Positions 25,963-35,419 of a stretch of 64,000 nt of DNA are shown piece after piece. Where the stretch lies: positions 62,001 to 126,000 of the forward strand of contig NZ_CAKMTJ010000006.1 of the NCBI RefSeq assembly GCF_928392795.1, read 5' to 3'. The notes beneath the pieces were generated by a model. It was not told the DNA's origin. It ran no database searches and saw nothing but the letters and a program-made list of their open reading frames with translations. Source of the DNA: Rothia nasimurium. Lineage in GTDB: Bacteria; Actinomycetota; Actinomycetes; Actinomycetales; Micrococcaceae. Made by a program: the position numbers and the translations under genes. Numbering within the stretch: the first letter of the stretch is position 1; each line of letters begins with the position of its first letter.

Positions 25963-27030
25963 CTACATAAATCTCTCTAAGAGCGAGCTTTCGGCCATGC
26001 GAGAGAGGGATTCTCGAATCACGCGAGCGCGCTGTTCACCGATGCCCTCAACGGCCCGCAGGTCATCGAGGCTGGCAGCCATCAGCGACTGTAGGCCGTC
26101 AAAGCGGTCGATCAGGCGGTCAGCGACCGCCCCCGGCATGGACTTGATACCGGCCAGTAGGCGGTGCCCGTGGGGGTGGAGCGGGGCGTCCAGTTCCTCA
26201 CCCAACCCTGCGGTGCGGGCGATGGTCAGGGGGTCAACGATTTCCTTATCGTCGAGCTGGGCCAGGGCATCTACAGCGGCCTGAAGCTCTTCAGGGGTGG
26301 TGTCAGACGGCAGGTAGTCGCGCAGCACTACCCAGGTAGCTGGCAGGTTATGGGTCGTCAGCTCCTCGAGCTGCAGGGCAACCAGGCGGCCCACGTTACC
26401 CAGCTCCACCACGTAGTGGCCCGCCTCTACGGTGATTCTGCGAACCATTTCCATGCGCTGTAGGGTGCTGGCTACATCGCGCAGGGTTACGTTGGCTTCG
26501 ATTTCTAGGGAAGAGAGCTGGTGGAGCACCTGTTCTAGGCGTTCGGTGTAGCTATTGAGGGTACGAATCGCTTGGTTAGCGCGATTCATGAGCGACTGGG
26601 TGTCTTCAACCGTGTAACGGATTCCCTCGGTATAGACCGAAATCAGGGACATAGACGCGCTCACCGCGATGACGGGGAAGCCGGTTTGTTTTGCCACACG
26701 TTCTGCGGTGCGGTGGCGGGTACCCGACTCATTGGTATCGATGGACGGGTCGGGTAGCAGCTGCACTCCTGCCGCCAGCAGGGTGGAAGCGTCCTTGTCG
26801 CAAACAATCGCGCCGTCCATCTTGGCGAGCTCCCGCACGCGGGTGGCAGAGAATTCGGTGTTGATAGCAAACCCGCCCGACGACATCTGCGCTACGGTCT
26901 TATCGCTGCCCAGCACGATCAGCGCACCGGTGCGGCCGCGCAAGATTCGTTCCAGGCCCTCGCGGAGTTCGGTACCGGGGGCGATTTGGGCGATTGTTTT
27001 CAGCAGAGATTCACTATAAACCGTTAGCAC
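25963..27030 (-). CDS. disA: DNA integrity scanning diadenylate cyclase DisA
   Basis: DisA condenses two ATP into c-di-AMP and scans DNA for branches. The cyclase domain shows the DGA motif (KMDGAIV) and the RHR motif (GTRHRTAERVAKQTG). A helical linker follows, then a C-terminal RuvA-like helix-hairpin-helix domain (LRAVEGIGEQRARVI). The GTG at 27030 (VLTVYSESLL) is preferred because family proteins start there; the in-frame ATG at 27081 would add 17 atypical residues over a GC-rich hairpin. Final length is 355 aa. It shows that this organism makes c-di-AMP. Confidence 0.93.
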   Translation of the reverse strand: MLTVYSESLLKTIAQIAPGTELREGLERILRGRTGALIVLGSDKTVAQMSSGGFAINTEFSATRVRELAKMDGAIVCDKDASTLLAAGVQLLPDPSIDTNESGTRHRTAERVAKQTGFPVIAVSASMSLISVYTEGIRYTVEDTQSLMNRANQAIRTLNSYTERLEQVLHQLSSLEIEANVTLRDVASTLQRMEMVRRITVEAGHYVVELGNVGRLVALQLEELTTHNLPATWVVLRDYLPSDTTPEELQAAVDALAQLDDKEIVDPLTIARTAGLGEELDAPLHPHGHRLLAGIKSMPGAVADRLIDRFDGLQSLMAASLDDLRAVEGIGEQRARVIRESLSRMAESSLLERFM

Positions 27031-27126
27031 TCCACCAATTTTAGTGCACAGCTTAGCCCGGGAACGGCACCGCCCCGGCATGCGCAGGGCGGGCCGGGGC
27101 AGTAGCGGTCTGTGAGGCTAAGGTTC

Positions 27127-27921
27127 TTAGCCGGTGACGATGATACGGACGGGCTGTGAGGTCACGCCGTTGACGGTTGCGGTTGCCCAGTAGTAGCCGG
27201 GCTGGATGGTTGCTGAGGTGTTGCAGCCCAGGACGTTGAGGGAGCGGTTCCAGGTCAGGGCGGTGGTGTTGGTGGCACCTGCGGCAACTTCAGCGTCTTC
27301 GACGGGGTTGGCGTAGCACTGGGCGTAGTTGTAGACCTGGGCGGGGCCGGAGGTGATGTTAACGTCTACGTTGTTGGCACCGCCGGTCACGATGCAGGGG
27401 TTACCCGAGGTGTTGGTGTAGGTAACGGCCAGGGCAGGGTTCTGGCCCGCTGCGTAGCTGTTGCGGTCGGCGGTTAGGCTTACCTGTAGGTCGGCTGCGG
27501 TGCAGGCGGCCGCAACAACCTCGGTGGGTGAGGCGGACGCAGTGGGTTCAGCTGATTCGCTAGGCTCAGCGGACGCGGTGGGCTCGGCTGATTCGGTAGC
27601 CTCTGCGCTGGCGGTGGCTGATTCACTTGCGTCAGCTGACGCTGATTCGCTGGCGCTTGCGGAGTCGCTGGGCTCAGCGCTTTCTGAGGGGGTCGCTGAT
27701 TCGGTAGCGCGCTGACTAAAGTCGCTGAAGGCTTCAGCGCTGGTGGAGGTACTTGCGGTGGCGGTTGCGTTGTCGGAGCTGTTACCGCGACCTGCTAACC
27801 AGCTGATGAGGCCGATAATGAGGAGCAGAACTAGGACCAGAATAAGCAGGGCAACAATGCGGCGGCGGCGGTAGACCTCGGGTGAGACCTCTTCCACCTG
27901 TGAATCAACGTTTTCAGACAT
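27127..27921 (-). CDS. membrane-anchored protein with Ser/Ala/Glu-rich repeat stalk
   Basis: This 264-aa protein has a short cytoplasmic N-terminus, a basic RRRR stop, one transmembrane helix (about residues 22-42), a low-complexity stalk of Ser-Ala-Glu-Pro repeats (about 50-135), and an external beta-rich domain with four cysteines (CTAADLQV, NPCIVTGG, YAQCYANP, LGCNTSA), probably two disulfides. The external domain looks like an immunoglobulin-like fold found in Micrococcaceae. No enzyme motif is visible. It is probably a surface protein of unknown role. Confidence 0.75.
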   Translation of the reverse strand: MSENVDSQVEEVSPEVYRRRRIVALLILVLVLLLIIGLISWLAGRGNSSDNATATASTSTSAEAFSDFSQRATESATPSESAEPSDSASASESASADASESATASAEATESAEPTASAEPSESAEPTASASPTEVVAAACTAADLQVSLTADRNSYAAGQNPALAVTYTNTSGNPCIVTGGANNVDVNITSGPAQVYNYAQCYANPVEDAEVAAGATNTTALTWNRSLNVLGCNTSATIQPGYYWATATVNGVTSQPVRIIVTG

Positions 27922-28007
27922 ACATCTAGAGTACCTTTTTCTATGCCGCCTGCGGAACTTTTGCGCCGTATTAGCTTGCGTGAAGGCCGGTGCTTTAGAG
28001 TGTTGGG

Positions 28008-28973
28008 GTGTCTTTTACTTTGCCGCTGAGCCAGCTGACTCCCCAGGAACTTGAGAACCTACATACCGAGATTAACGGGTGGTATTTAGAGAACCGCCGT
28101 GACCTGCCCTGGCGTACCGGGAGCAATACTCCCTGGGAGGTGATGGTCAGCGAGTTTATGCTGCAACAGACTCCGGTCAAGCGGGTCTTACCGGTGTGGG
28201 AAACCTGGTTGGAGCGCTGGCCTACTCCCGCTGATTTGGCGGCTGAGGATTCCGGTGAAGCTGTGCGTGCCTGGGGACGTCTGGGCTACCCCCGCCGAGC
28301 CCTGCGGCTGCATGCTGCGGCCCAGGCTATCGTTCAGAAGCACGGTGGCCAGGTACCCGGCAGCTACGAGGAGCTGCTGGCTTTACCCGGTGTAGGTTCA
28401 TATACCGCTGCGGCTATATCTGTGTTTGCCTTTGGGGCGCGGGCCACGGTGATTGATACTAATATTCGCCGGGTCCATGCCCGCCTTATCTCGGGCAAGG
28501 CGCTGCCGTCTAAGGCACTCACAGCAGCCGAAACCCGTTTAGCTGACGAGCTCATGCCCGCTGACCTGGCGACGTCCTGCCTGTGGAATGTCTCGGTCAT
28601 GGAGCTGGGAGCGCTCATCTGTACCGCTAAAGCCCCGAGCTGCGAGCGCTGCCCGGTGGTGGATTCCTGTGCCTGGGTTGCGGCAGGATGCCCCGAGGCC
28701 GACTATGTGCCTAAGGGCCAGGCTTGGGCCGGTACCGACCGCCAGTTGCGGGGTGCCATGATGGGCGTGCTGCGCGCCGCCCAGGAGCCGGTGCCGGACC
28801 AGCTGCTGACCAGTGTGGGGCGGGTAGATATGGTTGTTCCCGAGGGTCTTGTTCCTGCTGTTGCGAAGCTGCGGGCGCTCACTCCCCCGCCGGAGCAGGT
28901 TGAGCGCTGTTTCTCGGGGCTCCTGGCGGACGGCCTCGCCCGGCAGGTTGAGGGCGGCAGGGTCAGCCTTTAA
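28008..28973 (+). CDS. mutY: A/G-specific adenine glycosylase MutY
   Basis: This 321-aa base-excision repair glycosylase removes adenine opposite 8-oxoguanine. It shows the catalytic Glu in SEFMLQQTPV, the helix-hairpin-helix LPGVGSYTAAAI, the catalytic Asp in VIDTNIRRV and the 4Fe-4S cluster CTAKAPSCERCPVVDSC (C-x6-C-x2-C-x5-C). The C-terminal part is shorter than in E. coli MutY and has no obvious NUDIX-like domain, as in many actinobacterial homologues. The start is GTG 28008. It overlaps the convergent small-membrane gene by 4 bp. Confidence 0.93.
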   Translation: MSFTLPLSQLTPQELENLHTEINGWYLENRRDLPWRTGSNTPWEVMVSEFMLQQTPVKRVLPVWETWLERWPTPADLAAEDSGEAVRAWGRLGYPRRALRLHAAAQAIVQKHGGQVPGSYEELLALPGVGSYTAAAISVFAFGARATVIDTNIRRVHARLISGKALPSKALTAAETRLADELMPADLATSCLWNVSVMELGALICTAKAPSCERCPVVDSCAWVAAGCPEADYVPKGQAWAGTDRQLRGAMMGVLRAAQEPVPDQLLTSVGRVDMVVPEGLVPAVAKLRALTPPPEQVERCFSGLLADGLARQVEGGRVSL

Positions 28974-29269
28974 CCGAAGCTCACGGCCGTTGCGCTACCC
29001 CAGAAAATCGCTGCGAAGGGAATAACCACTCCAGCAATGAAGGAGAAGAAGAAGTAGCCTCGCTTGAAGACCCCGTGCTGGCGGGGGTAGCGCACCCCGT
29101 TTGCGTATGTGCCTGCGATGAGCAGAATAAGGGACAAGAGTTGAGCAGAGGGAATAAGGAGCACAAAGACCAGCACCGGGTACCAGGGCTGGGCGAAGAA
29201 GCCCGGCCGGTAGTTGAGGTAGACCTGACGGCCGGTGGTGTCGTAGTGGGTGTCTGTTCTCTTTAGCAT
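28970..29269 (-). CDS. small membrane protein, copy 1 of a duplicated module
   Basis: This 99-aa protein has a soluble N-terminus of about 25 residues and two or three hydrophobic helices. It shares the pattern PGFFAQPWYPV..., AGTYANGVRYPR and VFKRGYFFFS with the 109-aa product at 29855-30184, so the two are paralogues. Its start overlaps the upstream secreted-protein gene by 7 bp. I do not recognise the family. Being the second gene of each pair suggests it is a membrane partner of the exported protein. Confidence 0.7.
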   Translation of the reverse strand: MLKRTDTHYDTTGRQVYLNYRPGFFAQPWYPVLVFVLLIPSAQLLSLILLIAGTYANGVRYPRQHGVFKRGYFFFSFIAGVVIPFAAIFWGSATAVSFG

Positions 29270-29829
29270 GTCAGCCTCGCTTCTGCGGTACCCTCGCTGT
29301 CAATGAAGAAGTTCACGCAACGGGTGTAGCCATAGCTGTTGAGGCTGGTGCGGTTGAACTCCCGTACCACCGATACCCGGGCTGTCGAACCCTTTTCTTC
29401 CCATACCTCAGGCTCCCTGTCGTAGACCGAGTTATCGCCAAGCAGGGAAAAGCTAGATGAGGTGTAGGTGAGGTTGCTCAGATAGGTGATGGCAGAGCCG
29501 TCGGTACACCAGCCCAGTGAGAAAACCGTGGTGGTCAGGTCAGAACCCAGCAGGTTTTCTTCTGTCACCGGGGTACTCGCCTGCCAGCACTGATGGTCTG
29601 CATAAAGGGCCGCTTCTTTTTCGGTGATCTTATCGCGGGTTGATCCCGTCACCAGGTTGCTAACGCTCCAGGAGTTCACCGATACAAGTAGCGCACCGTC
29701 ATTATTCCGCATGTGGTCCCAGTTCTTCATTTGCTGGCTAGAAACAAGCCAGCCCAGCAAGAGGGGCAGAATAACCAGCACAGCGGTACATACCCGCCCT
29801 AGCACGATGGTGTGATGCCTCGTTTTCAC
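29263..29829 (-). CDS. exported two-disulfide protein, copy 1 of a duplicated module
   Basis: This 188-aa protein has an N-terminal membrane anchor or signal helix (about residues 12-28) and an external domain. Four cysteines lie in QCWQAS, SLGWCTDG, TRCVNFF and ARLTC, matching those of the product at 30169-30726, and both share SYG(Y/F)-RCV-F--D-EGTAE near the C-terminus. I do not recognise the family. It is translationally coupled to the downstream small membrane gene by a 7-bp overlap. Confidence 0.7.
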   Translation of the reverse strand: MKTRHHTIVLGRVCTAVLVILPLLLGWLVSSQQMKNWDHMRNNDGALLVSVNSWSVSNLVTGSTRDKITEKEAALYADHQCWQASTPVTEENLLGSDLTTTVFSLGWCTDGSAITYLSNLTYTSSSFSLLGDNSVYDREPEVWEEKGSTARVSVVREFNRTSLNSYGYTRCVNFFIDSEGTAEARLTC

Positions 29830-29854
29830 GGTTCTCCTCGCTTTCTCGATGGGG

Positions 29855-30184
29855 CTAGGGACGCCCGTCCGTCACACTCACCCCGGTTGCCAGGGTAAGC
29901 ACCAGGTGTACCACGGGCAGGAGGGCCACAAGCACTACCGAAAGATAGAAGTAGACCGGGTAGAAGACCTCATAGACCCTGGGGTAGCGCACCCCGTGGG
30001 CATAAACACCAGCGGCTAGCACCAGCCACAGGGCTAGGGGCTGGTTCACCAGCAAAAGCAGAATCAGAGCAAGCGGATAAACCCAGGTCGCAAAGAGGCC
30101 GGGTACTGTCTGCAAAAAGACCGGGCGACCGTTCTCAGCCAGAACCGTACCGGGTACCTGATCAAGGTCTAGTTGGGAACGCAC
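29855..30184 (-). CDS. small membrane protein, copy 2 of a duplicated module
   Basis: This 109-aa paralogue of the 28970-29269 product shares the PGLFATWVYPL start of the first helix, AGVYAHGVRYPR and VFYPVYFYLS. About three hydrophobic segments are visible. Its start overlaps the upstream gene by 16 bp, and 25 bp separate its stop from the start of the next copy, so all four genes probably form one operon. Function unknown. Confidence 0.7.
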   Translation of the reverse strand: MRSQLDLDQVPGTVLAENGRPVFLQTVPGLFATWVYPLALILLLLVNQPLALWLVLAAGVYAHGVRYPRVYEVFYPVYFYLSVVLVALLPVVHLVLTLATGVSVTDGRP

Positions 30185-30726
30185 GAGAGCTCTCCTTCCG
30201 CTGTACCCTCAGCGTCGAGGGTAAAGGCCACACACCGTTCAAAACCGTAGCTCGGCAGGCCACTACTGTTATTCACCATGCGGCCAATAACCGTGCGGTA
30301 TGACTCAAGGGAATCCAGCTCATAGGCCAGTGAATAGTCGGGGTTAGCAGGCGGGTCTGAGCGCATGTTAGGGCCCTCGTAGTCAACCGTGGTGGCGTCC
30401 TGCTGGTAGACGATGCCGCCGTCCTTCGCGCACCAGATAACGGAGAACTTATGGGCCAGAAGCTCCTTGCCCAGAATATTCGTTTCGGCCACGCGGGTGA
30501 AAGCCTGCCAGCACTGGGCGTCGGAATAGCCGGGTACTGCTGCCTTACGGGTCACCGTAATGTGTTCAATAGGCTCACTGCTCGGTGAGCGCCCTAAAGT
30601 TGAAGTTCCCGCCAGGAAAAACGAGGCAGCAACGGCGAGCAAAAGGCTCAAGCCGAGTGCGGCGCCGGCAACGATGCCGGGTCGCTTTTTCTGACGGTAT
30701 GTTCCTTGCAAATCCTGATGATTCAT
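30169..30726 (-). CDS. exported two-disulfide protein, copy 2 of a duplicated module
   Basis: This 185-aa protein starts with a basic stretch and one membrane helix (about residues 19-40). The external part carries QCWQAF, SVIWCAKDG, ERCVAFTL and GELSC, in the same spacing as the other copy. It is the first gene of the four-gene operon; AAAGGT precedes the ATG. No similarity to a known family is evident to me. Confidence 0.7.
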   Translation of the reverse strand: MNHQDLQGTYRQKKRPGIVAGAALGLSLLLAVAASFFLAGTSTLGRSPSSEPIEHITVTRKAAVPGYSDAQCWQAFTRVAETNILGKELLAHKFSVIWCAKDGGIVYQQDATTVDYEGPNMRSDPPANPDYSLAYELDSLESYRTVIGRMVNNSSGLPSYGFERCVAFTLDAEGTAEGELSCVPN

Positions 30727-30816
30727 GGTTCACACCTTTCAGAAGTTGTGAACTAGATTACCTTAAAAGCCGGGCATATTCCAGACCTGCAGAAGGAAAA
30801 CCTCCAGCCCAGCCCC

Positions 30817-31323
30817 CTAGATTTCCAGAATCATCCGGGTATTTCCCAGCGTATTGGGCTTCACCCGGGCAAGGTCAAGAAACTCAGCCACACCCTCATC
30901 GTGCGACCGCAGCAGCTCCATAAAAGTCTCAGGGTCAATCTGATCCTGGTTCTCCATCACCCTAAACCCCTGGCGCTTGAAGAAATCCACCTCAAAGGTC
31001 AGGCAAAAAACACTGGCTACGCCCAGCCGCCGGGCCCGCTCCACCAGAGCGGCCACCAGGGCGTGCCCCACTCCCCGACCGCGCGCAGCAGGAGCTGCCG
31101 CCAGCGTCCTAATTTCAGCGATATTCTGCCACATCACGTGCAGGGCCCCGCAGCCGAGAACCTGCCCGGCGGCGTCCTCAACAATGAGGAACTCCTGGAT
31201 AGCCTCGTAGTAGGCCACCGCCTCTTTATCAAGCAGGATTCCTTCAAGGGCCAGGGGGCGCACCAGGCTCTGAATAGCGGGCACATCGTGCACGGTAGCG
31301 GGGCGGACGGTCACATCAGTCAT
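30817..31323 (-). CDS. argA: amino-acid N-acetyltransferase, short ArgA type
   Basis: This 168-aa GNAT-fold enzyme resembles the short N-acetylglutamate synthase of actinobacteria (Mycobacterium tuberculosis Rv2747 type), which makes N-acetylglutamate for arginine synthesis. The acetyl-CoA loop is AAPAARGRGVGHAL. VFCLTFEVDFFKRQGF and the C-terminal LARVKPNTLGNTRMIL are characteristic of this subgroup. ATG 31323 follows TTGAGGA. No other arg genes are in the window. Confidence 0.85.
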   Translation of the reverse strand: MTDVTVRPATVHDVPAIQSLVRPLALEGILLDKEAVAYYEAIQEFLIVEDAAGQVLGCGALHVMWQNIAEIRTLAAAPAARGRGVGHALVAALVERARRLGVASVFCLTFEVDFFKRQGFRVMENQDQIDPETFMELLRSHDEGVAEFLDLARVKPNTLGNTRMILEI

Positions 31324-31720
31324 TCCTCAAGGCTACTGCCCGGCCTACTCTGGGCCAAAGCCGCATGAGACACAGAGGCCCTTAAGCAATAAATCAGCCC
31401 CCGACCGCTAAGCGGTGCGAGAGCTGATTTACATCATTACACACACATACACACAAGAGTCTTCTTGTCCTAAAGTAGCCCCACACACCGGGGCTTTGAG
31501 TCTTCAGGGGCTCTGTCGAACCGTATGACTCAAGTATGGCAAGCCAGCCTTGAGCGCAAGCCTTAAAGAGCTGGGCACAAGCTGAAAACTTGGTCAAGCT
31601 TTGGTTACATTTATCAAGAGCCATCACAGAAGCATCACGAACCTACCAGCGCAACACAAAGCCGCCTGCGGCGTCCTTGGTATCAGGACGCCACAGGCGG
31701 CTTAAGGTTATAAACGCGGC
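31324..31720. other. gene-free interval with a hairpin and CA-rich stretch
   Basis: I see no convincing gene in these 397 bp. A two-part hairpin (AAATCAGC 31391-31398 with GCTGATTT 31423-31430, inner CCGCT/AGCGG) is followed by CA-rich sequence to about 31460. It has no clean U tract on either strand. The right end holds the clpC terminator. Confidence 0.55.
31656..31706 (-). terminator. clpC terminator
   Basis: AAGCCGCCTG-C-GGCGTCC (31659-31676) pairs with GGACGCC-A-CAGGCGGCTT (31686-31704), an almost perfect 17-bp stem starting about 17 bp after the clpC stop. On the minus strand it ends in GGCTTTGTGTT. Confidence 0.8.
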
Positions 31721-34339
31721 TTAGCGTTCGTCGGCCTCGCGGGCCTCTTCAGCCTCGAAACGCTGCTCGGCAGTCTCGTTAGCTACCTCAGCTTCGGGGA
31801 TTGCGGGCAGCTCCTTCTCATCCTCACCAAAGGCCTTATCAAAAGCCTCGGCGTCCAACTCACCCAGGGGAGCTGACGAGAAGGTGAACTTAGCCAGGTC
31901 ACCCTCACCCTCAACGTCCACGGTGATCTTCTCACCGGACTTGATCTCGCCGAAGAGGATCTTCTCAGAGAGCGGGTCTTCCAGGTTGCGCTGCATCTCG
32001 CGGCGCAGCGGGCGGGCACCCATGGAGGGGTCGTAGCCCTTAGCTGCCATGAGAGCCTTAGCCTTATCGGTCAGCTCGATTGACATATCCTGCTCAGCCA
32101 GGCGCTTGGCCAGGCGGGCAACGAAGAGGTCAACAATCTGCAGAATCTCAGACTCGGAGAGCTGGGGGAAGACGATGATGTCGTCCACGCGGTTGAGGAA
32201 CTCAGGGCGGAAGTGCTCCTTGAGGGATTCCATCACGCGGCCCTGCATGCGCTCGTAGGAGCCCTGGTCGTCGCCGACCTGCTGGAAGCCCACGGGTACA
32301 CGGCGGGCCATTTCGCGGGAGCCCAGGTTGGTGGTCATGATGATGACGGTGTTCTTGAAGTCCACCACGCGACCCTGGGAGTCGGTCAGACGGCCGTCTT
32401 CCAGAATCTGCAGCAGGGAGTTGAACAGGTCAGCGTGAGCCTTTTCAACCTCGTCAAAGAGCACAACGGAGAAGGGCTTGCGGCGGACCTTCTCGGTCAG
32501 CTGGCCGCCCTCCTCGTAGCCAACGTAGCCGGGAGGGGCACCGAAGAGGCGGGACACGGTGTGCTTCTCCTGGTACTCCGACATATCCAGGGTGATGAGG
32601 GCGTCCTCGTCACCAAAGAGGAACTCAGCCAGGGCCTTAGCCAGCTCGGTCTTACCGACACCGGTGGGGCCGGCGAAGATGAAGGAGCCACCAGGGCGCT
32701 TGGGGTCCTTGAGGCCCGCACGGGTACGGCGGATTGAACGGGAGAGAGCCTTGATAGCGTTCTCCTGGCCAATGACGCGCTTATGCAGCTCATCTTCCAT
32801 CTTGAGCAGACGGCCGGACTCTTCCTCGGTAATCTTGTAGACCGGAACACCGGTGGAGAAGGCAAGGACGTCGGCGATAACCTCGGGGGTCACCTCGCCG
32901 AAGGCGTCACCAGCGTTGCGCCACTGCTGCTCAGCCTCTTCCTTCTCAGCAACCAGCTTCTGCTCCTTATCGCGCAGGTCAGCTGCCTTCTCGAACTCGT
33001 TAGCCGCAATGGCCTCTTCCTTCTCGCCCTTGAGCTTGGCGATGCGCTCTTCAAGTACCTTGATTTCGGGCGGAGCGGTCATGCGCTTGATACGCAGGCG
33101 GGCACCGGCCTCGTCAATCAGGTCAACAGCCTTATCGGGCAGGAAGCGGTCAGAGATGTAGCGGTGGGCCAGGTTAACGGCGGTCTCCAGAGCCTCATCT
33201 GAGATGGTCACGCGGTGGTGAGCTTCGTACTTATCGCGCAGACCCTTGAGAATCTCAACAGCCAGCTCGGGGCTGGGCTCATCGACCTGGATGGGCTGGA
33301 AACGGCGCTCCAGGGCGGGGTCCTTCTCGATGTGCTTACGGTACTCATCGAGGGTGGTTGCACCGATAGTCTGCAGCTCGCCACGGGCCAGCATGGGCTT
33401 CAGAATTGAGGCAGCGTCAATCGCGCCCTCAGCGGCACCTGCACCGACCAGGGTGTGAATCTCATCGATGAAGAGAATGATGTCGCCGCGGTTGCGGATC
33501 TCCTTCAGCACCTTCTTCATGCGCTCTTCGAAGTCACCGCGGTAGCGGGAACCCGCCACCATAGAACCCAGATCCAGGGTGTAAAGGTGCTTGTCCTTCA
33601 AGGTTTCAGGTACATCACCGTGCACAATCGCCTGAGCCAGGCCCTCAGCAACGGCGGTCTTACCCACACCGGGCTCACCAATCAGCACGGGGTTGTTCTT
33701 AGTACGGCGAGAGAGCACCTGCATAACGCGCTCCATCTCCTTATGGCGACCAATCACAGGGTCAAGCTTGCCCTCGCGCGCCGCAGCCGTGAGGTTGCGT
33801 CCGAACTGGTCAAGAATGGCAGACCCAGCCGGGGTGCCCTCGCGGGAGTTACCCGCACCCACACCGGCGGTCTCCTTACCACCCTCACCGTTGTTGTTAC
33901 CTGGGTAGCCAGAAATCAGGTCCATCACGGTCTGACGAACCTTAGCGGGCTCAGCACCCAGCTTGGTCAGAATCTGGTTACCCACACCCTCATTAGCGCG
34001 CACCATACCCAGCAGGATGTGCTCAGTACCAATGTAGCCGTGGTTCAGCTGGATAGCCTCGCGCATCGACAGCTCAAGCACCTTCTTAGCGCGCGGGGTA
34101 AAGGGAATATGACCGCTGGACGCCTGCGGGCCAGAACCGATGATGTCCTGCACCTGGTCGCGCACAGCAGTGAGATTAATACCGAGCGACTCAAGAGCAC
34201 GAGCCGCAATACCTTCACCCTCGTGAATCAGACCGAGCAGAATGTGTTCGGTGCCGATGTAGTTGTGGTTCAGCATGCGTGCTTCTTCTTGGGCAAGCAC
34301 GATGACGCGGCGGGCGCGGTCGGTAAACCGTTCAAACAT
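31721..34339 (-). CDS. clpC: ATP-dependent Clp protease ATP-binding subunit ClpC
   Basis: This 872-aa AAA+ unfoldase feeds substrates to ClpP. It has two N-terminal Clp repeats (both with [12 protein letters not shown]), a first ATPase with GEPGVGKT and [10 protein letters not shown], a UvrB/C-type middle motif ([13 protein letters not shown]), a second ATPase with [12 protein letters not shown], and [11 protein letters not shown]. The C-terminus is acidic (about the last 60 residues Glu/Ala-rich). GGAGTG precedes the ATG. Monocistronic, with a 320-bp upstream region. Confidence 0.96.
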   Translation of the reverse strand: MFERFTDRARRVIVLAQEEARMLNHNYIGTEHILLGLIHEGEGIAARALESLGINLTAVRDQVQDIIGSGPQASSGHIPFTPRAKKVLELSMREAIQLNHGYIGTEHILLGMVRANEGVGNQILTKLGAEPAKVRQTVMDLISGYPGNNNGEGGKETAGVGAGNSREGTPAGSAILDQFGRNLTAAAREGKLDPVIGRHKEMERVMQVLSRRTKNNPVLIGEPGVGKTAVAEGLAQAIVHGDVPETLKDKHLYTLDLGSMVAGSRYRGDFEERMKKVLKEIRNRGDIILFIDEIHTLVGAGAAEGAIDAASILKPMLARGELQTIGATTLDEYRKHIEKDPALERRFQPIQVDEPSPELAVEILKGLRDKYEAHHRVTISDEALETAVNLAHRYISDRFLPDKAVDLIDEAGARLRIKRMTAPPEIKVLEERIAKLKGEKEEAIAANEFEKAADLRDKEQKLVAEKEEAEQQWRNAGDAFGEVTPEVIADVLAFSTGVPVYKITEEESGRLLKMEDELHKRVIGQENAIKALSRSIRRTRAGLKDPKRPGGSFIFAGPTGVGKTELAKALAEFLFGDEDALITLDMSEYQEKHTVSRLFGAPPGYVGYEEGGQLTEKVRRKPFSVVLFDEVEKAHADLFNSLLQILEDGRLTDSQGRVVDFKNTVIIMTTNLGSREMARRVPVGFQQVGDDQGSYERMQGRVMESLKEHFRPEFLNRVDDIIVFPQLSESEILQIVDLFVARLAKRLAEQDMSIELTDKAKALMAAKGYDPSMGARPLRREMQRNLEDPLSEKILFGEIKSGEKITVDVEGEGDLAKFTFSSAPLGELDAEAFDKAFGEDEKELPAIPEAEVANETAEQRFEAEEAREADER

Positions 34340-34608
34340 TGAACACTCCTTGGAAACTTACTATTACCCAAAAGATTACGCGCGTTTCTCAGCCTGCGGG
34401 GCCCTGTTCGCCACGGAATGAATGGTGTTCGCAGGGAGGGAAAGCCCCCATACCTTATACCGACAAGAGAGCTGGTATTCAGTCAGCTGCGCGACTCCAA
34501 GGTTGCCCACCTTTTTGTGTAGAGGCCCCTCTATATTTACTCGGTCAGATGCGCCTGGAGTTTATCTAGCATTTTCCATGCCTGTGCTTTATAGGACGCT
34601 TATAAATA
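34340..34608. other. clpC upstream region
   Basis: There is no gene here. TGTTCGC occurs twice about 26 bp apart (near 34406 and 34432), a possible regulator site, but I could not find a clear ClgR or HspR operator. A TATAAG -10-like element lies on the minus strand near 34455-34460. Confidence 0.35.
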
Positions 34609-34610
34609 AT

Positions 34611-34641
34611 GAGGCGGAACCCGCTGACCGGGTTCCGCCTC
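34611..34641 (-). terminator. lsr2 terminator
   Basis: A perfect 13-bp stem GAGGCGGAACCCG / CGGGTTCCGCCTC with a 5-nt loop is followed on the minus strand by ATTATTTAT. It lies 23 bp after the lsr2 stop. Confidence 0.85.
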
Positions 34642-34663
34642 AGAGAGACAAGAAGAAGATTAT

Positions 34664-35017
34664 TTACTTGCTTTCTTTGCCCATAGCTGCGTAGTAGGCA
34701 TCCTGAATATGCTGCTGAATACGACCGCGGTTGGAAACCTCGTGGCCGTTTTCCTGGGCCCACTTACGAATTTCAGCGATTTCAGGGTTGCGCTTAGTAG
34801 TGGTGCGTGAACCTGCGGGACGGCCGGGGGTGCGCTGGGCACCCTGAACGCGGCGGGCCTTAGCAGCGAAAGGACGGATGGCGTCACGCAGACGGGCAGC
34901 ATTAGCGCTAGAAAGATCGATTTCGAACTGGCCGCCGTCGAGACCGAAACGTACGGTTTCTTCTGCGGGGCCGCCGTCGAGATCGTCTTCAAGAATAATC
35001 TTGACCTTCTGAGCCAT
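34664..35017 (-). CDS. lsr2: nucleoid-associated protein Lsr2
   Basis: This 117-aa H-NS-like protein bridges DNA and silences AT-rich, often foreign, genes in actinobacteria. The N-terminal dimerisation domain has VKIILEDDLDGG and RFGLDGGQFEIDL. The C-terminal DNA-binding domain ends with IRKWAQENGHEVSNRGRIQ, which contains the RGR minor-groove hook. AAGGAGAAA precedes the ATG. It is relevant to AT-rich spots in the window such as 55.4-55.7 kb. Confidence 0.95.
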   Translation of the reverse strand: MAQKVKIILEDDLDGGPAEETVRFGLDGGQFEIDLSSANAARLRDAIRPFAAKARRVQGAQRTPGRPAGSRTTTKRNPEIAEIRKWAQENGHEVSNRGRIQQHIQDAYYAAMGKESK

Positions 35018-35221
35018 TATTTTCTCCTTGGATGAATCTGTTGAGGGAATATGAACTCAATCGCGTTTTGGGTAGGGAAGCACATATAAGAGGATATTCC
35101 GCCTCTACCCTTTTCTGTGGGGCACGCAATCGAGTTAGTCACCCTTGATGACTAAAATAAATAGTACATATTCTTTTCTCAAAAAGGAAATAAAGTCACG
35201 CTTCAGAGAACAAAAAGACTT

Positions 35222-35419
35222 TTATTTAGTTTCTGATGTTCCAAAAGGATCCCGTGTTCCTTCTGCGTTTTTTACAGAGCGGTACCAGGCTTCGGCGTCC
35301 TTTTCGATATCCCGGCGGGCAGCACGCTCGGTGCGGTCAGCACGATTCATCCAGCGCAAAATAAAATAAAGCACCAGGCCCGCGCCTATGGAGGGAACCA
35401 GGCCAATCAGGAATTCCAT
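35222..35419 (-). CDS. small membrane protein, conserved actinobacterial type
   Basis: This 65-aa protein has one N-terminal transmembrane helix (EFLIGLVPSIGAGLVLYFIL) and a charged cytoplasmic tail (RADRTERAARRDIEKDAEAW). ATG 35419 follows GAAGAG and matches the usual length of this little family found beside lysS in Micrococcales. The upstream in-frame region is atypical and was not used. Function unknown. Confidence 0.7.
   Translation of the reverse strand: MEFLIGLVPSIGAGLVLYFILRWMNRADRTERAARRDIEKDAEAWYRSVKNAEGTRDPFGTSETK

Noticed and set aside
27530..27720. Ser-Ala-Glu repeat DNA as a possible mobile repeat
   Set aside because: It is an in-frame low-complexity stalk of a membrane-anchored surface protein.
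31394..31627. 77-codon minus-strand ORF between argA and clpC
   Set aside because: It has no ribosome site and low protein character, and it spans the CA-rich hairpin region.
33455..34342. 295-codon plus-strand frame opposite clpC
   Set aside because: Shadow of the ClpC N-terminal part; no signal or motif.
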